The notes beneath the pieces were generated by a model. It had not been told where the DNA came from and searched no databases. It saw only the letters and a program-made list of their open reading frames with translations. Both the position numbers and the translations under genes were made by a program. This document shows positions 26,520 to 38,294 of a DNA stretch of 64,000 bases, piece by piece. Source of the DNA: Leptospira kmetyi serovar Malaysia str. Bejo-Iso9 (lineage in GTDB: Bacteria; Spirochaetota; Leptospiria; Leptospirales; Leptospiraceae). Each line of letters starts with the position of its first letter. Position 1 is the first letter of the stretch. The stretch is from NCBI RefSeq assembly GCF_000243735.2, contig NZ_AHMP02000003.1, positions 1,637,001 through 1,701,000 on the forward strand, in the 5' to 3' direction.

Positions 26520-27152
26520 TTATTTGATCGCGAACCCGTACACGTGCGGTCGGATCGGAAGAAAAATCATAGGAAGCGAACGTTTTTCGATTTGTAAACT
26601 CGAGAAATTCGCGTTCTGAAGCGTTTGATACGTATCTCTGTTCAGATGACAACCTTCGAAAAACCAACGCCAAGGTTTATAAACGATCTTCTGAATCCAT
26701 TCTATCCAAGAACCCTGCTCCGCGGCGACGTGTTCCAAAAAAACGAATTTTCCTCCCTTTTTTAAAACCCTCTGAATCTCTTTCAAAACCTGTTCGGGTT
26801 TTTCAACGGTACAAAGAACCAAACTGCAAACCACCGCGTCCACGGAAGAATCCGCAAACGGAAGTTTTTCCGCGGATAAATTCATCAGCTCGACATGGAC
26901 CGAATACTTTTCCGAATTCTTTTTCAAAAGAGAATGTACGGTCTTGTTCGGCTCCACAGCGAGAAGAGTCGTTCCCGGTTTGAAATATCTCAGGTTCGAA
27001 CCGACTCCGGGACCCAACTCTACGATCTTTTCGGGCATATTCTCGAAAAGATTCCTTTTGATCTTTCGGTATTTGTAATGGATATATCCCTGCAAGGATT
27101 GGAAAAAATACGCGTTTACCAAGCTCAAGGCGGAAGTTTTTTGGACACACAT
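26520..27152 (-). CDS. Class I SAM-dependent methyltransferase (Methyltransf_11)
   Basis: A 210-residue methyltransferase. SAM motif I is KIVELGPGVGSNLRYF, the acidic motif II is LLAVEPN, and motif IV is VDAVVCSLVLCTVEKPEQVL followed by VLKKGGKFVFLEHV. This layout is close to phosphatidylethanolamine/UbiE-like and METTL7-type enzymes. The substrate is unknown. AGAGAG about eight bases before the ATG supports the start. Confidence 0.88.
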   Translation of the reverse strand: MCVQKTSALSLVNAYFFQSLQGYIHYKYRKIKRNLFENMPEKIVELGPGVGSNLRYFKPGTTLLAVEPNKTVHSLLKKNSEKYSVHVELMNLSAEKLPFADSSVDAVVCSLVLCTVEKPEQVLKEIQRVLKKGGKFVFLEHVAAEQGSWIEWIQKIVYKPWRWFFEGCHLNRDTYQTLQNANFSSLQIEKRSLPMIFLPIRPHVYGFAIK

Positions 27153-27189
27153 GATAAATTCTCTCTTATGTTTTTATTATATTCAATTT

Positions 27190-27981
27190 TTAGAATTCTT
27201 TTTGATTTTCCGGATTCCAATTTCCGGGAACCATCCACAACGCTTCGGAATACGCGACGCACTTGCGGTCTTCGATTCTGTAAATCGCGGTTCCGGCGAT
27301 TCTCTGCCTTCTGTTTCTTCCGATTTCCCAAGATAGAATCGCGTAAGGAACTTCCGGGAAAATAGGTTCCAATAATCTTCCGCGCAATTTCGCCAGAACG
27401 ATCAAGGTCGGTTCCACATAAGAAACCGCAAAACCTCCGGGACAATCCAACGCGGCCCATACGATCTCGTTGCGGACTTTTCCGTCCGTTCCGCTCAAAT
27501 CCTTCCAAGGATTCCAGAATGCTCCGTGCAGATGCGTAAACCCGACTTGATCCGATATCTTTGCGGGAAAGATTCGCATCCCGTCTTCGTGATTCCGATT
27601 CGGTCCGCATACGAAACAAGTGGGGAAAGGATGTTGTTTAAAACCTAAGTATTCTTTTTCGGGATGTTGAATTCCTTCCAAAGAAGAAGAATTCAATTCG
27701 GGAACGTCCCTATAAAACTCGGAGTCTTCCTTTGCTTCCGCGATCACTAGGTTCGATTCTTTACTCACCAATCGAATTCCGTTCTTACCCGAATCTCCGG
27801 AATAATACAAGGTTTCGCCGAGCGGAGCCGGAGCTCTGATTTTGATAACCGCGGCTTTGTGTTCGATCGGATTGGCTGTGATGCCCGCGACATATCCTCC
27901 GTTTCCGCTCTTGGGAGGTCCGCAGTATTTTTCGTTGATCTCAATACTTTCAAAGTTAGAAATGGATGAAGTTTGTTTCAT
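27190..27981 (-). CDS. Hotdog-fold thioesterase-like protein, unknown
   Basis: A 263-residue soluble protein. Two regions look like tandem hotdog folds: CGPPKSGNGGYVAGI near the N-terminus and EIVWAALDCPGGFAVSY in the second half. Proteins of this outline are acyl-CoA thioesterase-like. The Cys pair FPTCFVCGPNR could bind metal. I use the ATG at 27981; 29 extra upstream codons (to 28068) would enter the promoter of the divergent MarR gene. The divergence suggests MarR control (inference). Confidence 0.6.
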   Translation of the reverse strand: MKQTSSISNFESIEINEKYCGPPKSGNGGYVAGITANPIEHKAAVIKIRAPAPLGETLYYSGDSGKNGIRLVSKESNLVIAEAKEDSEFYRDVPELNSSSLEGIQHPEKEYLGFKQHPFPTCFVCGPNRNHEDGMRIFPAKISDQVGFTHLHGAFWNPWKDLSGTDGKVRNEIVWAALDCPGGFAVSYVEPTLIVLAKLRGRLLEPIFPEVPYAILSWEIGRNRRQRIAGTAIYRIEDRKCVAYSEALWMVPGNWNPENQKEF

Positions 27982-28054
27982 AAAGATTTGTGTATATCGA
28001 GAATGGAAACGGTCAACGTCTTTGATCCGAGGAAGAATCTCCGATGTCGATATT

Positions 28055-28072
28055 TGCTTTTGGTACAAAGCA
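28055..28072. promoter_or_regulatory. Candidate MarR operator
   Basis: TGCTTT-TGGTAC-AAAGCA is an 18-bp inverted repeat 20 bases before the MarR start, in the short divergent intergenic region. Its size and place fit an autoregulatory MarR site. This is inferred from position and symmetry only. Confidence 0.35.
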
Positions 28073-28091
28073 TTTTTAGGAGCCGTGTTGT

Positions 28092-28520
28092 ATGAGCGCG
28101 CAACCCGAAAAGATCGTACACTTGCTCTCCGGAATTTCGGAAAGAATCTTCTTCAGTCTTTCTTTGAGTTATGAAAAGGAAGGATACAAGGACATCAGTC
28201 CTCCGCAAGGAGCGGTGCTCTGCGCGTTACGAAATCAAATACCGGAGTCTATGACTTCCATCTCCAAAAAAATTTTCAGAGATCGATCCACGGTCACGCA
28301 GATCGTCAAACGATTGGTCGCCAACGGTTACGTGGAACGATTCAAGAACGTGCAGGATTCTCGGGTTTCCGAAATCATTCTCACGGAAAAAGGAAAGGCC
28401 GCGAGGTCCGCGGTGGTTCGTTCTTCCCGAAAGATGTTCGCGAGAATTTATAAGAATACCACCTTCGAAGAAAGAAGAATTTTGATCGGGCTTTTGGAAA
28501 AAGTGGATTCGGGAAGTTGA
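28092..28520 (+). CDS. MarR family transcriptional regulator
   Basis: A 142-residue winged-helix regulator. The helix-turn-helix and wing are SMTSISKKIFRDRSTVTQIVKRLVANGYVERFKNVQDSRVSEIILTEKG (read across residues about 53-101), with the characteristic DSR turn of the wing. MarR proteins usually repress a divergent gene and their own, releasing on small-molecule binding. TAGGAG lies nine bases before the ATG. The divergent hotdog-like gene is the likely target. Confidence 0.93.
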   Translation: MSAQPEKIVHLLSGISERIFFSLSLSYEKEGYKDISPPQGAVLCALRNQIPESMTSISKKIFRDRSTVTQIVKRLVANGYVERFKNVQDSRVSEIILTEKGKAARSAVVRSSRKMFARIYKNTTFEERRILIGLLEKVDSGS

Positions 28521-28595
28521 GGATTTTTACAGATTAAAAACGGCCCGCGTAAAATCGAGCCGCTCTCGTTAAAGTGGAGGAATTCCCCAAAAACA

Positions 28596-29546
28596 TTAAG
28601 CTTTTGGAATTTTAGGCATTTCTAATGGATGCGATTCGCCTTCCAAGGATTTCAGGAACTCGATCAGATCCTTCTTTTCCCCTTCCGTAATCGTAGCCGG
28701 TTTTAAAAGAGGATCTTCGATGGAGCCGCTGGAACCGCCCTTTACGAAATGATCCACGACGTCTTCCAGTTTGGTGAACTTTCCGTTGTGCATGAATTCG
28801 TTCTTTTTACTCACGTCGCGTAAACTCGGAGTTCTTATCTTTTGTGCGATCCCGCTCAAACCGGTGGTATGCTTTTCGGAATCGGAAAAGTTCGGACCCT
28901 TATGACATTGAGAACACTTCGCCTTGTTCATAAAAACGTCGAGGCCGCGTTTCTGCGAAGGAGAAAGCGCGGATTCTTCCCCCATCACGTAACGATCGAA
29001 TTTTGAATTTTTGGATACGATCGTTCTTTCGAACGCTGAGATCGCCTTTACGATCCGATCCATAGTGATACCGGGCGAGCCGAATGATTTTTCGAAAAGC
29101 TCCCGATATTCGGGAACCTGATTGAGTCTTGCGACGATCGTTTTTTCGTCCTTTAACATCACCGCGGTATGAATTCTTTCTTTTACGATCTCTTCCAGAT
29201 CGTTCGCCTGCGGATCGGCGAATACGTCCTTATACAAACCGACGTTCGTCAACGAAGGCGCTGAGGATTTGTGGATCTTGTTTCTCGGTAAAGAATTTTT
29301 TTCCGAATTCTGAATTTCCACGGAATGACAGATGGCGCAGTTCGTATCGCCTTTTAGAGAAAGTCGCTTATCAAAATAGAGAAGTTTTCCCAATTCCACC
29401 TTGTCCTTGTTGTAAGGATTGTTGTTGGGATGAATTACGTTCTTTACGACGAAACCTTCCAGTTCCGTCTTTTGAACCGGTTCCTTGCAGGCCCCGAAGG
29501 CGGCCAGAAGCGAGATGAGAAACAAAATGGACAAAATCCTAAACAT
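28596..29546 (-). CDS. Di-haem cytochrome c peroxidase (CCP/MauG family)
   Basis: A 316-residue lipoprotein-type peroxidase that reduces H2O2 in the periplasm with electrons from a c-type carrier. The two haem-binding motifs are CAICH (Cys70, Cys73, His74) and CSQCH (Cys211, Cys214, His215). The lipobox LLAAFGAC gives Cys20. LGKLLYFDKRLSLKGDTNC and LTNVGLYKDVFADP are typical of the family. The ATG at 29546 has AGGATGG at ideal spacing. Haem attachment would depend on the ccm genes at 49.5-53 kb. Lone gene. Confidence 0.93.
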   Translation of the reverse strand: MFRILSILFLISLLAAFGACKEPVQKTELEGFVVKNVIHPNNNPYNKDKVELGKLLYFDKRLSLKGDTNCAICHSVEIQNSEKNSLPRNKIHKSSAPSLTNVGLYKDVFADPQANDLEEIVKERIHTAVMLKDEKTIVARLNQVPEYRELFEKSFGSPGITMDRIVKAISAFERTIVSKNSKFDRYVMGEESALSPSQKRGLDVFMNKAKCSQCHKGPNFSDSEKHTTGLSGIAQKIRTPSLRDVSKKNEFMHNGKFTKLEDVVDHFVKGGSSGSIEDPLLKPATITEGEKKDLIEFLKSLEGESHPLEMPKIPKA

Positions 29547-29728
29547 GTGGACCATCCTGGGTCAATGGTTCGAACGACGGGCTCTTCTGTCAATTCGAAT
29601 TTAGAACAATTCTAATTACATATTCATGAATGCCGATTCGGGCAAAGTTTTTTAAGAAAGAAAAAATTTACGATTTTTGTCACGGGAGAATTCCGGGCCG
29701 CGTCTTCCTTGCAGACAGGGAGGCAAAC

Positions 29729-30922
29729 ATGTCACAAGTCAAAACCGTTTTGATCGCAGGCGGAGGTTACGCGGGAATCGTCGCGGCCAATCGTCTCGTC
29801 AGAAAGAAACTTCCGATAGAAATCGTTTTAGTCACGGCCCAGGAACAATTCCAGGAAAGAATCCGCAATCATCAACTGCTCGCGGGAACTCTCAAAAAAA
29901 CCTATTCGGTACGATCCTTGTTGCACAAAAAAGTAAAACTCGTGATCGAAAAAATCGCAAAGATCGAAACCAAATCCAAACGCGTTCTTTTGGAAAACGG
30001 ATCGAATGTATATTACGATCATCTTATATACACTTTGGGAATTCAAGGATCGCCCGTGGAAACGACCGGAGATTCTTACGTTGCGGTTTCCGACGTGGAA
30101 GCCTGCGCGAAAATGCATGAAAGAATCAAACAAAATCCATCCGCTAAAATCACCGTTCTCGGCGCGGGTTTGAGCGGCATCGAAACCGCCGCCGAACTTG
30201 CGAAAGTGTTTCCGAAATCGACCGTGACTTTAGTGGACGCAAACGTTTTCGGAAAAGGCTTTTCGGACGAGGGAAAAAACAGAATGATCGGATTCTTCTC
30301 CGAAAACAATGTGGAAATATTAGAAAATACTAAAATTCTAAAATACTCCGATAAAAAACTTCTCGCCGCGAACGGCGGAGAAATCGACCACGACTTTTGC
30401 GTATTGGCAAACGGTTTAACCGCGTCCAAGGTCGGAAGCGCTTCGGGTTTAAGAACCAATCCGATCGGTCAGGTTTACGTAAATCAATTCTTGGAAGTGG
30501 AAGATCATCCCGAAATCATCGGCGCGGGCGACTGCGTCCAAGTCGTTTCGAGCGGTTACGATCATCTGAGAATGGCTTGTGCGACCGCGCTTCCGATGGG
30601 TGTTTATGCCGCGGAAAGACTTTCCCACAAACTCGGAATCGATTCTAAAAAAGGAAAAAACCCGTTCTCCTTAGCGTATCTCGGAAGAAACGTAAGTCTC
30701 GGAAGAGAGGACGCGGTCGTTCAAGAATCGAACCCGGACGATTCTCCCACCGATAAAATCTGGACCGCAAGAAGCGCGAAATGGATCAAGGAACTGATCT
30801 GTAAATTTACGATCCTTTCGTTCCGATTGGAAAAATCGTTCGATTTTTATTTCTGGAAATCCTTTCCTGAAAACAAGAAAGAATTCGAAAGCGGAACCCT
30901 CGCTACGGAAACGGAGAAATAA
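29729..30922 (+). CDS. FAD-dependent NAD(P)H oxidoreductase, NDH-2-like
   Basis: A 397-residue pyridine nucleotide-disulfide-type oxidoreductase. The FAD-binding Rossmann motif is VLIAGGGYAGIVAANRL near the start; the NAD-binding motif is ITVLGAGLSGIETAAEL near residue 147; and the ATG-type GAGDCVQV marks the second FAD contact. It resembles type II NADH dehydrogenase or AIF-like proteins. AGGGAGG five bases before the ATG at 29729 decides the start over the longer frame (29630). It ends two bases before the ECF41-like sigma gene, so the two form an operon. Confidence 0.9.
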   Translation: MSQVKTVLIAGGGYAGIVAANRLVRKKLPIEIVLVTAQEQFQERIRNHQLLAGTLKKTYSVRSLLHKKVKLVIEKIAKIETKSKRVLLENGSNVYYDHLIYTLGIQGSPVETTGDSYVAVSDVEACAKMHERIKQNPSAKITVLGAGLSGIETAAELAKVFPKSTVTLVDANVFGKGFSDEGKNRMIGFFSENNVEILENTKILKYSDKKLLAANGGEIDHDFCVLANGLTASKVGSASGLRTNPIGQVYVNQFLEVEDHPEIIGAGDCVQVVSSGYDHLRMACATALPMGVYAAERLSHKLGIDSKKGKNPFSLAYLGRNVSLGREDAVVQESNPDDSPTDKIWTARSAKWIKELICKFTILSFRLEKSFDFYFWKSFPENKKEFESGTLATETEK

Positions 30923-30924
30923 TC

Positions 30925-31923
30925 TTGGACAGACTCGGGCAATTTTTAGAACACAAGTCTCTCGTTTTCGGGATCGCGTATCGTATGACCGGAAGCGTAA
31001 CGGATGCGGAAGACATCGTTCAAGAATCCTTTCTTCGCTGGGAAAAATCCGGTTCCACCGAAATCCGATCGCCGAAAGCGTTCTTATCCACGATTGCAAC
31101 GCGTCTGTCTTTGGACACTCTTCGTAAAGTGAAGAATAAACGCGAAACCTATATCGGGCCTTGGTTGCCCGAACCGATTCCGACTTCGCCGGAAATGGAA
31201 GAGCCGGATCCTGAAACCTTGGATCTGGCCTTTCTTCATCTATTAGAAAAATTGAATCCGATTGAAAGGGCAGTTTTTATTCTCCGGGAATCCTTCGATG
31301 TGGATTACAAGATCATCGCGGAGGCCGTGGGAAAAACGCAGGAGAATTGCAGACAAACTTTAAAAAGAGCGAAGGATTCTCTCAAGTCGGAAAGAAAAAA
31401 ATATTCTCCCGATAAGGAAACGAAACGAAAACTGCTTCATAACTTTTTATTGGCTTCTGCGAAAGGACAACCAGAACTTCTTCTTCCCTTTCTCAAAGAG
31501 GAGATCGTTCTCTGGTCGGACGGAGGCGGGAAGGTTCACGCGGCGAGAATTCCTCTTTTCGGCAAAGAACGAGTCGCTTCGTTTCTCATCCGCACTTCCA
31601 GAAATCCGATCTTTATTGAAACCGAATTTTATTACGCCGAAAGCAACGGCGCGGAAAGCCTTCTCGTTTATAAGGACGGTAAGCCGGTTTATCTCAGAAG
31701 CTTTCTTATGGACGAAAACGGAATCAAATCCATCTATACGATGTTAAACGACGATAAGCTCCAAGCCTTTGCGAACAAACGGGAACTCTTGGACAAAAAG
31801 ATCATCGTTCCTCTGGAATTTTTTCTTTTGTTCCCCAAGTCTTCGATCCAAAACCCGACTCCTCCGATTTGGACCAAACCTCTTTTAAAATTGGTTCACT
31901 GGGCGATCACGCGTAAAAAGTAG
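30925..31923 (+). CDS. ECF sigma factor with SnoaL-like C-terminus (ECF41 group)
   Basis: A 332-residue RNA polymerase sigma factor. Region 2 is FGIAYRMTGSVTDAEDIVQESFLRWEK and region 4 is ERAVFILRESFDVDYKIIAEAVGKTQENCRQTLKRAK. The linker WLPEPIPTSPE and the C-terminal extension with DGGGKV (residue about 192-197) are hallmarks of ECF41, whose SnoaL/NTF2-like tail modulates activity in place of an anti-sigma factor. ECF41 genes are known to sit beside carboxymuconolactone decarboxylase, oxidoreductase or epimerase genes; here the upstream oxidoreductase fits. The start is TTG with GGAGA upstream. Confidence 0.9.
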   Translation: MDRLGQFLEHKSLVFGIAYRMTGSVTDAEDIVQESFLRWEKSGSTEIRSPKAFLSTIATRLSLDTLRKVKNKRETYIGPWLPEPIPTSPEMEEPDPETLDLAFLHLLEKLNPIERAVFILRESFDVDYKIIAEAVGKTQENCRQTLKRAKDSLKSERKKYSPDKETKRKLLHNFLLASAKGQPELLLPFLKEEIVLWSDGGGKVHAARIPLFGKERVASFLIRTSRNPIFIETEFYYAESNGAESLLVYKDGKPVYLRSFLMDENGIKSIYTMLNDDKLQAFANKRELLDKKIIVPLEFFLLFPKSSIQNPTPPIWTKPLLKLVHWAITRKK

Positions 31924-32005
31924 ATTATCATAGGATAATCGCATTCTCGGTTCGGAGAAGGCTCGCGGTCTTGACATTTTCCGCTTCCTAAAGCAAACTC
32001 TGGTT

Positions 32006-32929
32006 ATGAAAAATCTAACCCGCATCTTAACCGTATTGTATATCGGATGGATCGTCGCATGTTCGGGAGGACAGGAAATGCAAACCGTGATCGAAGAACC
32101 GAAAACTCAAAGCGAGGAAAAACCCACCGGCTTTATTCCCACTCGAATGGGTCGTATCGCGTATTGGATTCAGGGCAAAGGAGACAATACCCTGATGCTT
32201 CTTCATTCCGCGGGTCCCGGTCACGAACATAGGGACTTCGAAGCGATCGTTCCTACATTAGCGGAATCTAATAGAGTGATCAGCATCGATTGGCCCGGTC
32301 ACGGAAAATCCGAATCCCCTACTCCTTTCGAGTCCGCGTCCGCGGTGGAATTCGCGAACGTTCTTCCGGAGGTTATGGAAAAACTCGCGCCTCAGGGAGC
32401 GGTTTTGGTGGGAAATTCTCTCGGCGGTTTCGCTTCCATGAATCTAGCATTAGAAAAACCGAATTTAGTTAAAGGTTTGATCCTTGTGGACACGGGCGGT
32501 CTAAACGATCCGGATTTTAAGTCGAGAATTTTCGTAAAACTAATGAGCACTCTTTGGTTCACCGGAGCGACTTGGAATTCTTTTCCGAACTATTACATCA
32601 AAGTGGAAAACGATTACACAAAATCCATTCTCCATAGAATCGAAGAAAAAAAATCGGTGGAAGGTTCCAAAAACATCAGAGCCGCGATCTGGAAAAGTTT
32701 CGGAGACGAAAGACACGACCTCAGGGAAAAAGTTTCCAAAATCTCCGCGCCCACCCTCATCGTTTGGGGAGAAAGCGATCCGGTGATCGTTCCCGAACTC
32801 GGAACAAGATTACACGAAAAGATCAAAGGTTCCAAACTCGTGTTCTTAAAGACGGGACATGTTCCGTTCGCGGAAGATCCGAAAGGATTTTTAGCAGCTA
32901 CGATTCCGTTTTTAAAATCGATTCGTTAA
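32006..32929 (+). CDS. Alpha/beta-hydrolase lipoprotein
   Basis: A 307-residue hydrolase with a signal peptide and lipobox WIVAC (Cys19). The nucleophile elbow is GNSLGG, the acid is in WGESDPVIV, and the catalytic histidine is in KTGHVPFAEDP. The oxyanion region LLHSAGPGHEHRDF also matches. Its substrate is unknown. TTGACA at 31971-31976 may be the -35 box, but no clear -10 follows. A strong terminator lies downstream at 32971. Confidence 0.88.
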   Translation: MKNLTRILTVLYIGWIVACSGGQEMQTVIEEPKTQSEEKPTGFIPTRMGRIAYWIQGKGDNTLMLLHSAGPGHEHRDFEAIVPTLAESNRVISIDWPGHGKSESPTPFESASAVEFANVLPEVMEKLAPQGAVLVGNSLGGFASMNLALEKPNLVKGLILVDTGGLNDPDFKSRIFVKLMSTLWFTGATWNSFPNYYIKVENDYTKSILHRIEEKKSVEGSKNIRAAIWKSFGDERHDLREKVSKISAPTLIVWGESDPVIVPELGTRLHEKIKGSKLVFLKTGHVPFAEDPKGFLAATIPFLKSIR

Positions 32930-32970
32930 AAAGAATCGATCGTCACACTTACGAAAATTTGAATATTTCT

Positions 32971-33010
32971 GCCGACCCTATATGGAACGAACCAAGGGTC
33001 GGCTTTTTTT
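32971..33010 (+). terminator. Intrinsic terminator
   Basis: GCCGACCCT pairs perfectly with AGGGTCGGC around a 14-base loop and is followed by a run of seven T. A textbook Rho-independent terminator for the hydrolase gene. Confidence 0.9.
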
Positions 33011-33087
33011 GGAAAATTCTTTCCAAGAGAGCGTTTCTCGTTTCAATATGATTTGCAAAAATTCCAAGATCGGTTTCACTGCTGCGA

Positions 33088-33756
33088 GTGGCAGAATATC
33101 CAGTCGCGGAAAACAGTCCGGAATGGTGGACGATCTACGAAACGGTGAACTTGATTTCGCCGATTCCGAAAGAGGTTTGGACCCAAGCAGAACTCGTCTA
33201 TACGGTGAAAGAACTTTCCTACGGAGATTTTTTAATCCGACAAGGAAAAACTCCAACCGAGTTCGCGTTCGTATTCTCGGGTGTTCTTCGCGAATACTAT
33301 CTCACACCGGACGGAACCGAATACATCAAAAGTTTTAACTTTCCGGGAGAATTCACCGGTTCGTATTTCGACCTTCTCACCAAACAACCCTCCACGTGCA
33401 ACATACGCGCGATCACCGATTGTAAACTCGCGGTCGCAAACTTCTCCCACCTAACGGAGTTATACGATACTCATATCGCGTGGGAACGTTTGGGAAGAAT
33501 GGTGGCTGAAAATCTTTTTTTAAAAAAAGCAAGAAGAGAATACGAACTGCTCGCCTTGAGCGCGGAAGAAAGATACGAACTTCTCAAAAGAAATTATCCG
33601 AACATAGAGGACGTCATTCCTCAGTATCATATCGCTTCTTATCTCGGAATCACCCCGGTTTCTCTCAGCAGAATCCGTTCCGGGAAATCGAAAAAGGAAA
33701 AGAAGAAAGATTCTCTCTCCGTCAAGTCCGTCGATTCGACAAACGACTCAAAATAA
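33088..33756 (+). CDS. Crp/Fnr family transcriptional regulator
   Basis: A 222-residue regulator with an N-terminal cyclic-nucleotide-binding-like domain (LSYGDFLIRQGKTPTEFAFVFSGVLREYY, FPGEFTGSYFDLLTKQPS) and a C-terminal helix-turn-helix (QYHIASYLGITPVSLSRIRSGK). There are no Cys residues for a Fe-S cluster in the usual FNR position, and the effector is unknown. The GTG start at 33088 has no good ribosome site. The tail is Ser/Lys-rich. A bidirectional terminator separates it from the next gene. Confidence 0.88.
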   Translation: MAEYPVAENSPEWWTIYETVNLISPIPKEVWTQAELVYTVKELSYGDFLIRQGKTPTEFAFVFSGVLREYYLTPDGTEYIKSFNFPGEFTGSYFDLLTKQPSTCNIRAITDCKLAVANFSHLTELYDTHIAWERLGRMVAENLFLKKARREYELLALSAEERYELLKRNYPNIEDVIPQYHIASYLGITPVSLSRIRSGKSKKEKKKDSLSVKSVDSTNDSK

Positions 33757-33790
33757 AAAAGGCGCCGGTCTTTCAACCAAGCGCCTTTGA
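33757..33790. terminator. Bidirectional terminator
   Basis: AAAGGCGC and GCGCCTTT form an 8-bp perfect stem between the convergent Crp/Fnr and acyl-CoA dehydrogenase genes, with A-rich and T-containing flanks. It can serve both strands. Confidence 0.75.
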
Positions 33791-33813
33791 AAATCCGAAC
33801 AAGATCGGATTTC

Positions 33814-34977
<1,164 letters not shown>

Positions 34978-35175
34978 CGGTTTTTCCCTTCTTGCGAGAG
35001 TGTTCTGATCCTACTTTTTTTTTTACAGCGATTAGATCAAACCAAAATATGGGGGAAAAACCGTAAGTCCCGCTTGTTTTTGAGCTTTTTTATTCATTCT
35101 AAATTTGGAATTTAGATACCCGTAATGGACCTCTTCGAAACGAAAGCGTATCTATATAATTCTTATCATATTCAA

Positions 35176-35189
35176 AGAACGAACGTTCT
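35176..35189. promoter_or_regulatory. Palindrome AGAACGAACGTTCT
   Basis: A perfect 6-bp inverted repeat with a 2-base centre, about 200 bases before the acyl-CoA dehydrogenase start and 67 bases past the CaiB-type stop. It could be a regulator site. It is too far upstream for a simple repressor of the dehydrogenase, so the role is unclear. Confidence 0.25.
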
Positions 35190-35255
35190 GTTTGGGTTTT
35201 CAAAGTTTTTGAATTAGGAAAAATATTTCGATGTCTTTCCTATTTCAAAGTTAAA

Positions 35256-36428
<1,173 letters not shown>

Positions 36429-36736
36429 CGGATAACAACCTCTCAAAGAAGAATCTTTGCCCATAGAGACGAAAAGATGAAATTGAGATACCTTTTTTTT
36501 CGGCGATTTTTACGATTCGTCTCCGATCGATACGCTCGGAAACTCCGCCGCTCCGTTCGACTTGCTGTTTTACGAAATTTAATTTCTCGTTTTCGCGTTT
36601 CGGTCTTCGCGATTCCATGGGCGCGCGCTCGCAAAAACTTCATTTTTTTGGAAAAAAGAAATTTCCTTCTCTATTTTTCCTATCGTAATTTTTTCGAGTA
36701 AGATTATTCTGGAATGGTTTCGTTTGGATAAATACG
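36429..36736. other. Divergent intergenic region
   Basis: This 308-base gap between the CaiB-type gene and the second NHL gene must hold promoters for both. It contains small arginine-rich open frames on both strands that have no ribosome sites and that I do not accept. No palindromes of the dispersed family are seen here. Confidence 0.5.
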
Positions 36737-37816
36737 ATGATCTACAGAATTCTTTTTTTATTCTTCCTTTTGATTTCCTGTTCTAACGAACAGGTTTACA
36801 ATCCGAGTATTTTTATGAGTCAGGCCTGGAAGGAGAATACGTTCTTGGACTGTATTCTCAAGGAATGTTACTTGTGTAGAATGAAAGTGACAGGCAACCC
36901 GGTCGTCACCTTGTTTGCCGGAACCGGAACCGCTTCCAGCGTCGACGGAGACATCTCGACCGCAACGTTCCAAAACCCTTTCGGAATCGAATTGGATTCG
37001 TTCGGAAATATTTACGTTTCGGAACAAAACGTGAACAAGATTCGTAAGATCATTCCTTCAACCGGCGTCGTTTCCACTCTGACCACCAGCTTCACGTTAG
37101 GCGATCCCGCCGGAATCAAATACGATCCGGTCACCGGAGACAAATACGTTTCCTGTAAAAGTAGCGCGCAGATTTATAAGATCGACGCGCAGGACCAATT
37201 TACCCTGTTCGCGGGAAGCCCGGGCGGTACTGCGGGACTTCAAAACGGAGACAACTCCGGCGCGCTGTTCAACGGTCCCTTCTTTATGGATTTCGATCGT
37301 GAAAGAAATTTATACCTGGGAGAACTCGGCAATCACGACATTCGAAAATTCAATCTGAACTTTCAATCCGTCAGCACGTTATCGGGAAGTTCGTTGGGTT
37401 ATCAGGATGGAAGCGTTTCGACTGCCTTATTCAAATCTCCGATCGGTCTTGTTTACGATCGAAAGAAGAATTCTTTGTTAGTCGTGGATATCCAGGATCA
37501 TCGAATTCGCAAGATCAACTTGGACACGATGCAGGTTTCCACTCTTTTAGGAACGGGAACGGGAGCCAGCGTGGATGGAAACGGTTTGAACGCTTCGTTC
37601 TTCGGTCCCGCTCACATTGCGTTGGATAACAGCGGCACGATGTTTGTGTCCGACTCGAATTCGAACAAAATCAGAATCATCGATCCCGATCTCAACGTTA
37701 CTACGATCTCTTATACGTTTGCAGCGATCGGAGTGATTAAGATCGATTGCGCGAATCAAAGACTTCTTGTCGCCGATTCAACCGCGAACAAGATTTTTCA
37801 GGTTACGTTTCAGTAA
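36737..37816 (+). CDS. NHL-repeat lipoprotein, second copy type
   Basis: A 359-residue secreted beta-propeller. The lipobox LLISC places Cys15 as the lipidated residue. NHL repeats recur with GIELDSFGNIYVSEQNVNKIRKI, LLVVDIQDHRIRKIN and MFVSDSNSNKIRIID. The frequent motif of a small loop (GTGTGASVDGNGLNASFFGP) between blades matches the leptospiral NHL lipoproteins. Related in design to the protein at 21 kb but clearly diverged. The ligand is unknown. Confidence 0.88.
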   Translation: MIYRILFLFFLLISCSNEQVYNPSIFMSQAWKENTFLDCILKECYLCRMKVTGNPVVTLFAGTGTASSVDGDISTATFQNPFGIELDSFGNIYVSEQNVNKIRKIIPSTGVVSTLTTSFTLGDPAGIKYDPVTGDKYVSCKSSAQIYKIDAQDQFTLFAGSPGGTAGLQNGDNSGALFNGPFFMDFDRERNLYLGELGNHDIRKFNLNFQSVSTLSGSSLGYQDGSVSTALFKSPIGLVYDRKKNSLLVVDIQDHRIRKINLDTMQVSTLLGTGTGASVDGNGLNASFFGPAHIALDNSGTMFVSDSNSNKIRIIDPDLNVTTISYTFAAIGVIKIDCANQRLLVADSTANKIFQVTFQ

Positions 37817-37831
37817 GAGTTGCGCGATCAA

Positions 37832-38218
<387 letters not shown>

Positions 38219-38294
38219 GAAAGGCTCCGGTTTTGACTTTACGAAAACCAGTTCACCGCAGGAGTTGGAAAGATCAAGGTCAAATCTTTTCATC

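Noticed and set aside
28537..28573. GC-rich stretch between MarR and the peroxidase gene as a terminator
   Set aside because: CGGC/GCCG pairing is only about four to five bases with mismatches, too weak to call.
35176..35189. AGAACGAACGTTCT as a LexA (SOS) box
   Set aside because: It fits the Gram-positive GAAC-N4-GTTC box, but the leptospiral LexA site is described as TTTG-N5-CAAA, and no SOS gene is adjacent.
36477..36701. 74-codon basic frame in the CaiB/NHL gap
   Set aside because: No ribosome site, an Arg/Phe-rich peptide typical of non-coding leptospiral DNA, and an equally long frame on the other strand.
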